Positions 1-4,111 of a stretch of DNA of 6,953 nt are shown here, piece after piece (position 1 is the stretch's first letter; every line of letters starts with the position of its first letter). This stretch comes from Candidatus Aerophobota bacterium (lineage in GTDB: Bacteria; Aerophobota; Aerophobia; Aerophobales; B3-G15): NCBI GenBank assembly GCA_030607715.1, contig JAUWJM010000088.1:1-6953 (forward strand). The letters are read 5' to 3'. A program made the position numbers and the translations under genes. The notes beneath the pieces were generated by a model. The model did no database searches and had not been told where the DNA came from. It was given only the letters and a program-made list of their open reading frames with translations.

Positions 1-678
1 GAGGGAGTTTATCATAAATTGAGCGGGAAAAGAATTAAAGAGGAGTTGATTCAGATTCTGGAGGAGGATCGTCCAGAGAGAAGTTTTGATAGGATGGAAG
101 AGTTTGGTATTCTAAAAATGATTCATCCCAAAATTCATTTAACCAGGCAAAAAAAAGAGATATTAAATTGTTTAATAGATGTAATTGCTATTTATGAGAC
201 CTTATGGGGAAAAAGAATCAGGAGATGGCTGGTTAGATTTTGTGTGTTACTGGAGGAATTAGAAATTGGAGATATAGTCCAGTTATCCTTTAAATACACC
301 TTTGCTCGAGAAGAAAGACAGGTTCTTATCCAGGCAAGAAAGGATGTGAAATCCATCTTAGAGGAATTGGAAGTCCCTAATATCCTGTCCAGTTCCATCT
401 ACTATTTATTGCAGCCTTTCTCCCCTGAAGTTCTTCTTTTAGCTATGGCTAAAGCGAGGAGTAAAATAGTTAAGAAAAGAATACTTTCCTACCTCTCCCA
501 TTTACAGAAAGTAAAGATAGAGGTAAGTGGAGAGGATTTAAAAAAATTAGGATACAAACCATCCCCTCAGTTTAGTGAGATTCTGGAGGAAGTTAAAAAA
601 GCAAGATTAAATGAGGTTGTTAAAACAAAGGATGAAGAGATAGCTTTTATAAAGAGGAAATTTAGGAGGAAATTATGA
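1..678 (+). CDS. tRNA nucleotidyltransferase / poly(A) polymerase family protein, C-terminal part (5' end outside window)
   Basis: The frame is open to the left edge, so the 5' end lies outside the window; a TTG at 19 is in frame but the coding sense continues upstream of it (EGVYHKLSGKR), so I do not take it as the start. The visible part is the helical RNA-binding half of the class II CCA-adding/poly(A) polymerase family: a segment starting SGKRIKEEL and running to EEFGILKMIHP matches the family's 'SGxRIxxEL...LexLGLLxxIhP' region, and the tail has the typical 'SGEDLKKLGYKPSPQFSEIL' segment before a basic end. The catalytic head (GSxxR, DxD) is not in the window, so CCA-adding, A-adding or poly(A) activity cannot be separated. 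Known for the family: it adds or repairs the 3' end of tRNA in the cytoplasm. It ends in TGA at 676-678, overlapping the next gene's ATG. In several bacterial groups this protein, often with CBS/DHH domains, precedes an M50 protease as here. Confidence 0.8.
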   Translation, partial: EGVYHKLSGKRIKEELIQILEEDRPERSFDRMEEFGILKMIHPKIHLTRQKKEILNCLIDVIAIYETLWGKRIRRWLVRFCVLLEELEIGDIVQLSFKYTFAREERQVLIQARKDVKSILEELEVPNILSSSIYYLLQPFSPEVLLLAMAKARSKIVKKRILSYLSHLQKVKIEVSGEDLKKLGYKPSPQFSEILEEVKKARLNEVVKTKDEEIAFIKRKFRRKL

Positions 679-1310
679 AAGCAGTTATTTTTTTGTTTAC
701 AATAGTAATCGTGTTTTTCTCTATAATTATTCATGAGATTTCTCATGGATTAATGGCTGAGCGTCATGGAGATCCAACAGCAAGAATGATGGGAAGAATA
801 ACCCTTAACCCCCTTCCTCATATAGACCCCATTGGCACTATTCTTTTACCTGGAATTATGATTTTAATGAGCTTAGTATTTGGTAGCTCTCTGGTTATAT
901 TTGGTTGGGCAAAACCTGTTCCTATTAATCCTCGTAATTTAAATAATCCTAAACGAGATATGATATGGATTGGGATGGCTGGTCCGGCAGCTAATTTTGG
1001 TATTGCTATCTTTCTTGCTGTTGTTTTTCGCCTTTTAATCCGAGAGATATCTTTGGGAGGAATAATTCTTTTTTATGGAGTGGCTATAAATTTGCTTCTT
1101 GCTTTTTTTAATTTAATTCCTATTCCTCCTCTTGATGGATCCAGAATATTATCGGGATTGCTTCCAGAAAGATATAGTTACCGAATGAGTCAAATTGAGC
1201 CTTTTGGCTTTATAATTTTAATTATTTTGCTGATGGGAGGGGTTCTTAGTCTTGTTTTTTCTGTTATTTTGAGGTTAGCTGCTCTGTTAACAGGAATGTC
1301 CTTATTTTAA
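675..1310 (+). CDS. Site-2 protease family (M50) zinc membrane metalloprotease
   Basis: A 211-residue polytopic membrane protein of the compact M50/S2P type. Seen: zinc-binding HEISH at residues 20-24 inside the first membrane helix, a conserved NPLPHIDPIGT segment at 45-55, GWAKPVPINP at 77-86, GMAGPAANF at 100-108, and NLIPIPPLDG at 146-155, whose Asp154 should be the third zinc ligand. Hydrophobic segments lie at roughly 3-27, 53-77, 97-122, 130-150 and 174-208. There is no PDZ domain, so it is the short FwdE/YwhC-like form rather than RseP. Family role: cleaving substrates within the membrane; the substrate here is unknown. The start is fixed by AGGAGG at 664-669, five bases before ATG, and by the ATGA overlap with the tRNA nucleotidyltransferase stop, which implies translational coupling. 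Its TAA overlaps the stop of purM on the other strand, and no terminator hairpin is visible between them. Confidence 0.9.
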   Translation: MKAVIFLFTIVIVFFSIIIHEISHGLMAERHGDPTARMMGRITLNPLPHIDPIGTILLPGIMILMSLVFGSSLVIFGWAKPVPINPRNLNNPKRDMIWIGMAGPAANFGIAIFLAVVFRLLIREISLGGIILFYGVAINLLLAFFNLIPIPPLDGSRILSGLLPERYSYRMSQIEPFGFIILIILLMGGVLSLVFSVILRLAALLTGMSLF

Positions 1311-2317
1311 ACAATTTCTACTTCTTTTTCGCCCCTGGTAATTTCTCCTATGATTTTTATCTTTTCTCCCTGATTATTTAAGAAATTAATTATAGGTTGA
1401 GCATCTTCAGAAGAAACTACAAGAGCCATTCCTATTCCCATATTAAACACTTTAAACATTTCCTCATCATTAACTTTACCTTTTTCCTGGAGCAAAGAAA
1501 AAATAGAAGGGATCTCCCAATTTTCTCTGTAAATGCGAGCTTTGCAGTTAAAGGGGAGAATTCGGGGAATATTTCTTAGCATTCCTCCACCAGTGATATG
1601 GGCAATTCCTTTTATTTTAAAGTTATTTAAAAGAGCCATTATCTGAGAGACATAAATGCGGGTGGGTTTTAAAAGTTCAGATAAAAGGGATGGGGATAAA
1701 GATTCCCCTTTTTTAGATAGAATTTTTCTTACCAGGGAGAATCCATTGCTGTGAAGCCCAGAGGAGAGAATTCCTACGATTTTATCCCCCGGCTTAATTT
1801 TTGAGCCGTTAATTGCTTCATCTTTTTCAACTATGCCAACGGCAAATCCAACCAGATCATACTCCCCTTGTTTGTAAAATGAGGGCATCTCCGCGGTTTC
1901 CCCTCCTAAAAGGGCACAACCAGCTCTTTTGCAGCCCTCGATTACTCCGGAGATGACCTTTTTCCCTATATCTAAAGAGAGCTTTCCCATGGATAAACAG
2001 TCCAGAAAGAACAGCGGCTTTGCCCCCTGAGCCAAAAGGTCGTTTATGCACATAGCCACCAGGTCTATCCCTACGGTATCATGTCGATTAGCACTTTGAG
2101 CTATTTTTAACTTGGTTCCCACACTATCGGTAGTAGCCACTAAAACTGGCTGTTTATAGGCATCCTTATTTAAGGAATACAAACCAGAAAAGAACCCTAT
2201 CTTTGATAAAACCTCCGGAGGAGTAAGGGGAAGAATCTTTTTCTTTATCCATTGAGAAAACTCCTCTCCTTTATCTATATCCACTCCTGCCTCTTTATAG
2301 GTAAGTTTTTTTTTCAT
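1307..2317 (-). CDS. purM: Phosphoribosylformylglycinamidine cyclo-ligase (AIR synthetase)
   Basis: PurM closes the imidazole ring: FGAM plus ATP gives aminoimidazole ribotide (AIR), step five of de novo purine synthesis, in the cytoplasm. At 336 residues it has the usual length. Motifs seen in order: YKEAGVDIDKG at 7-17 (classic PurM N terminus), TTDSVGTKLK at 62-71 (ATP/substrate site), GIDLVAMCINDLLAQGA at 83-99, LLGGETAEMPSFY near 136-148, YDLVGFAVG, the SSGLHSNGFSLVRK segment, HITGGGMLRNIPRILP, and a C-terminal EEMFKVFNMGIGMALVV. All key blocks look intact, so it should be functional. The ATG at 2317 is preceded by GGGAG at eight-base spacing. It lies downstream of purF on the same strand, after a 226-bp repeat-filled gap, and is probably co-transcribed with it; I see no separate convincing promoter. 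The 3' end overlaps the M50 protease gene tail to tail. Confidence 0.97.
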   Translation of the reverse strand: MKKKLTYKEAGVDIDKGEEFSQWIKKKILPLTPPEVLSKIGFFSGLYSLNKDAYKQPVLVATTDSVGTKLKIAQSANRHDTVGIDLVAMCINDLLAQGAKPLFFLDCLSMGKLSLDIGKKVISGVIEGCKRAGCALLGGETAEMPSFYKQGEYDLVGFAVGIVEKDEAINGSKIKPGDKIVGILSSGLHSNGFSLVRKILSKKGESLSPSLLSELLKPTRIYVSQIMALLNNFKIKGIAHITGGGMLRNIPRILPFNCKARIYRENWEIPSIFSLLQEKGKVNDEEMFKVFNMGIGMALVVSSEDAQPIINFLNNQGEKIKIIGEITRGEKEVEIV

Positions 2318-2333
2318 CCTTTTGACTCCCTGG

Positions 2334-2442
2334 GAGAAAGGTGAAAAACCCCCATATTGTAGAGGTCCGATTTATCGGACCTCTTAGCAAAGCAGATTCC
2401 ATAAATGAAACCGCTACAAAAAACCATTTTTTCACCAGTCTC
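2334..2442. mobile_element. REPIN/MITE-like inverted-repeat element in the purF-purM gap
   Basis: Two imperfect inverted arms face each other. The left arm has GAGAAAGGTGAAAAA (2334-2348), a 10-base spacer, GTAG (2359-2362), then a perfect hairpin with stem AGAGGTCCGA at 2361-2370, loop TTTA, and complement at 2375-2384. The right arm, read on the minus strand, has GAGACTGGTGAAAAA (2442-2428), again a 10-base spacer, GTAG (2417-2414), then CGGTTTCATTTATGGAATC, a degraded version of the same hairpin. From GGTGA inward I count 28 identical bases of 42 between the arms, at identical spacing. GTAG before a palindrome is the hallmark of REP sequences mobilised by Y1/RAYT transposases; two in opposite orientation form a REPIN. 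No transposase is in the window and no target duplication is evident. The mobile assignment is inference. On the minus strand it is transcribed between purF and purM. No U-run follows the hairpin, so it is not a normal terminator. Confidence 0.6.
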
Positions 2443-2472
2443 TTAAGGGGTACCCAAAGTTCCATCTCCCTT

Positions 2473-2508
2473 GTTTATCTCGTTTATCTGGTTTATTTGG
2501 TTTATCTC
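2473..2508. repeat. 9-bp tandem repeat, four copies
   Basis: Four head-to-tail units, GTTTATCTC, GTTTATCTG, GTTTATTTG and GTTTATCTC, with changes only at the third-last and last positions. They sit in the purF-purM gap about 30 bp from the REPIN-like element. In the plus strand they encode a meaningless VYL repeat in a spurious frame. Microsatellite-like arrays of this kind can vary in copy number by slippage; whether this one does is unknown. Confidence 0.85.
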
Positions 2509-2512
2509 GTCA

Positions 2513-2528
2513 ACGCATTCACGCATTT
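2513..2528. repeat. 8-bp direct duplication next to the tandem array
   Basis: ACGCATTC is followed directly by ACGCATTT, so seven of eight bases repeat in tandem. It lies between the 9-bp array and the purF stop codon (TAG, minus strand, 2546-2544). It may be a second small slippage product or part of the same repeat island; no function is implied. Confidence 0.6.
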
Positions 2529-2543
2529 ACTTATTACATATTA

Positions 2544-3299
2544 CTAATAGCCCTTCGCCTTTAGCCTTCCTTTTCTTGACTCAAATATGTATTTAGTTTG
2601 GGGACGAACTCTCAAGGGATATTTTCCTGTGAAGCAAGCTGTGCAATAATTTTTAGGGTTTTTAACACAACTTAGTATTCCCTTTAAAGATAGGTAACTC
2701 AGGCTGTCGGCTTCTATTCTTTGCCTTGTTTCCTCTACACTATAGGTGGAGGCAATTAGCTCTTTCTGCACCGGGGTATCAATTCCAAAAAAGCAGGGAA
2801 ATTTAATGGGAGGAGAGCTTATACGAAAATGGATTTCCTTAGCTCCTCCCTCTCGGAGAAGACCAATTATCTTGCGAGAGGTAGTTCCTCGAACAATAGA
2901 ATCATCTACGAGGACAATTCTTTTTCCCTTTAAAACTTCTCTAATTGGATTTAATTTTATCCGAACCTCCATATCTCGAACAAACTGGAGAGGTTCAATA
3001 AAAGTTCTTCCTACATAGTGGTTTCTGGTTAGACCCATTGCATAAGGTATTCCACTTTGATGAGCGTAACCTAAGGCAGCAGAGATTCCTGAATCAGGAA
3101 CAGGAACTACCAGATCAGCCTTAACTGGATGTTCTTGAGCAAGGCACCTTCCCATCTTTTCTCTAACTTGATGAACACTTTCACCAAACACTATACTATC
3201 AGGTCGAGCAAAGTATATATGCTCAAAGATACACTGAGCAACTCGAGAAGAAGAGGCTACAATGTGAGAATCAATTCTCTCTTTATTAATTATAATCAT
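2544..3299 (-). CDS. purF: PurF C-terminal fragment: phosphoribosyltransferase domain
   Basis: A 251-residue stretch beginning at an internal Met (residue 218 of the full frame). It carries the type I PRTase domain: CIFEHIYFARPDS, VPVPDSG, GLTRNHYVGRTFIEP, RIKLNPIREVLKGKR, and the PRPP-binding LVDDSIVRGTTSRK, followed by SSPPIKFPCFFGIDTP and YCTACFTGKYP. The cysteines in CIFE, FPC and YCTAC are the expected 4Fe-4S ligands. The coding frame really begins 37 codons earlier, directly after the TGA; those codons encode the conserved link up to EIEPGE. A purine-rich AGGAG lies two bases before the internal ATG, closer than usual, so independent initiation is possible but weak; that sequence also encodes the conserved PGE, so it may be coincidence. 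Confidence 0.85.
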   Translation of the reverse strand: MIIINKERIDSHIVASSSRVAQCIFEHIYFARPDSIVFGESVHQVREKMGRCLAQEHPVKADLVVPVPDSGISAALGYAHQSGIPYAMGLTRNHYVGRTFIEPLQFVRDMEVRIKLNPIREVLKGKRIVLVDDSIVRGTTSRKIIGLLREGGAKEIHFRISSPPIKFPCFFGIDTPVQKELIASTYSVEETRQRIEADSLSYLSLKGILSCVKNPKNYCTACFTGKYPLRVRPQTKYIFESRKGRLKAKGY

Positions 3300-3410
3300 C
3301 TCTCCTGGCTCAATTTCCCTTAAATACTTTGCCCCTACTAAGTCAAAGGCACAGGTTTCTGAAGCTAAGAGAAAACTGGAACCCAGGCTCCCTAAAACTA
3401 AGGGACTAAA

Positions 3411-3950
3411 TCATAAGGGATCTCTTGCTCCTATAAGCTGATCGTTGAAACATATAAGCAAAGAATAAGCTCCTTTTACCTTTTTTAAAGCCTCAATTAA
3501 AGCTTTTCTTTTCCCTAAGGATTTGTTAAATTTGGTAAAAAGGTGGACAATAATTTCTGTATCCATAGTAGACTGAAAAATGGAACCTCCCAGCTCTAAT
3601 TTTTCTCTTAGTTGTTGGGCATTTATTAAATTTCCGTTATGAGAGATAGCAATTCCTTCTCCGAAAAAACTTACTAAAAGAGGTTGAGTATTAGATAAGG
3701 AAGTTGAACCCATAGTTGAGTAACGGTTATGACCAATAGCTAAGTGACCGGGAAGACTCTTTAGAATTTCCTCATTGAAAACAGTATCTACCAATCCCAT
3801 TCCCCGATGAGGAAAAACATTAAATCCATCAGAGCTTACTATTCCAGCGCTTTCCTGTCCTCGATGCTGCAAAGCATAAAGGCCCAGGTAGGTTAGCCTG
3901 GCAGCCTGGGGATGATTGTAAATTCCGAAAAGTCCACATTCCTCATGCAT
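3411..3950 (-). CDS. purF: PurF N-terminal fragment: glutamine amidotransferase (Ntn-hydrolase) domain
   Basis: This 179-residue piece before the TGA holds most of the class II glutaminase domain that releases ammonia from glutamine. Seen: MHEECGLFGI, where Cys5 is the expected N-terminal nucleophile after removal of a four-residue leader; LQHRGQESAGI at 27-37; GHNRYSTMG at 73-81; NTQPL at 87-91; SHNGNL at 103-108; GSIFQSTMDTEIIVHLF; and GAYSLL. It stops at GARDPL, a few dozen residues before the glutaminase domain normally ends, so the fragment would lack its last strands and any channel to the PRPP site. It is translated first, from a good ribosome-binding site, and would be produced regardless of whether the stop is suppressed. 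Function alone is doubtful. Confidence 0.85.
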   Translation of the reverse strand: MHEECGLFGIYNHPQAARLTYLGLYALQHRGQESAGIVSSDGFNVFPHRGMGLVDTVFNEEILKSLPGHLAIGHNRYSTMGSTSLSNTQPLLVSFFGEGIAISHNGNLINAQQLREKLELGGSIFQSTMDTEIIVHLFTKFNKSLGKRKALIEALKKVKGAYSLLICFNDQLIGARDPL

Positions 3951-3969
3951 AAAATTCTCCTATTTTGTT

Positions 3970-3997
3970 ATTTTACAACCTGGAATCTGTATGTCAA
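3970..3997 (-). promoter_or_regulatory. Predicted sigma-70-type promoter of purF
   Basis: On the minus strand TTGACA (3997-3992), a 16-base spacer, then TAAAAT (3975-3970), five of six to the -10 consensus. The start would fall near 3963, giving a leader of only about 13 bases that contains the AGGAGA ribosome site. That is too short for a purine riboswitch or attenuator, so any purine control would be at initiation. Confidence 0.7.
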
Positions 3998-4047
3998 ATT
4001 TTTTTCCTCAATGTTAAGTTGCAGGTAAAAAATCCGAAAAATGTCTA

Positions 4048-4076
4048 TTGACAAATCAGGATTATTATACTAAATT
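4048..4076 (+). promoter_or_regulatory. Predicted sigma-70-type promoter of pheT
   Basis: A perfect TTGACA at 4048-4053, a 17-base spacer, and TAAATT at 4071-4076 (four of six). A better-looking TATACT at 4066-4071 has only a 12-base spacer and is less likely. The start would be near 4083, leaving a roughly 30-base leader, so there is no room for a T-box or a phenylalanine leader peptide. Confidence 0.55.
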
Positions 4077-4111
4077 TTAGAAAACTGGAATAATCAGAAA
4101 GCCGGAGAGAA

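Larger units (their letters stand above)
2544..3950 (-). pseudogene. purF: Amidophosphoribosyltransferase purF interrupted by one in-frame TGA at codon 180
   Basis: PurF catalyses the first committed step of purine synthesis: PRPP plus glutamine gives 5-phosphoribosylamine. The frame from ATG at 3950 to TAG at 2544 would encode 468 residues, normal for the family, with family motifs on both sides of a single TGA at 3413-3411. There is no frameshift: the frame before and after is the same. The product reads GARDPL-stop-FSPLVLGSLGSSFLLASETCAFDLVGAKYLREIEPGE, where relatives have DPxGxRPL. Four cysteines at about 240, 386, 436 and 439 match the Fe-S ligands of Bacillus-type PurF. The start has AGGAGA five bases upstream and a near-consensus promoter. 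I label it a pseudogene for the stop codon, but a sequencing error, recent mutation, suppression or readthrough are all possible because the rest shows little decay. The adjacent purM supports identity. Confidence 0.9.

Noticed and set aside
192..398. 68-residue minus-strand open frame within the tRNA nucleotidyltransferase gene
   Set aside because: It is antisense to a recognisable coding region and has no plausible start context.
2361..2384. Intrinsic terminator after purF
   Set aside because: The stem is perfect but no U-run follows on either strand; the GTAG prefix and mirrored second arm fit a REP-type element better.
2341..2547. 68-residue plus-strand open frame with VYLVYL repeats
   Set aside because: It is produced by the inverted-repeat element and the 9-bp tandem array, with no ribosome site and no protein-like composition.
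1397..3323. Short open frames antisense to or out of phase with purM and purF (1397-1579, 1857-2051, 2746-3018, 3129-3323)
   Set aside because: They are shadows of strongly conserved purine genes on the minus strand and show no independent coding features.
3389..3413. Selenocysteine insertion at the purF UGA, with a 5-bp hairpin (TCCCT / AGGGA, 7-base loop containing GU) just downstream
   Set aside because: The hairpin is short and starts only five bases after UGA, whereas known bacterial SECIS elements sit further away. The replaced residue is a structural Gly, not a Cys, and no Sec form of PurF is known to me.
3951..4111. Purine riboswitch or T-box in the purF/pheT divergent region
   Set aside because: The predicted leaders are about 13 and 30 bases, too short, and no conserved T-box or purine aptamer core is present.
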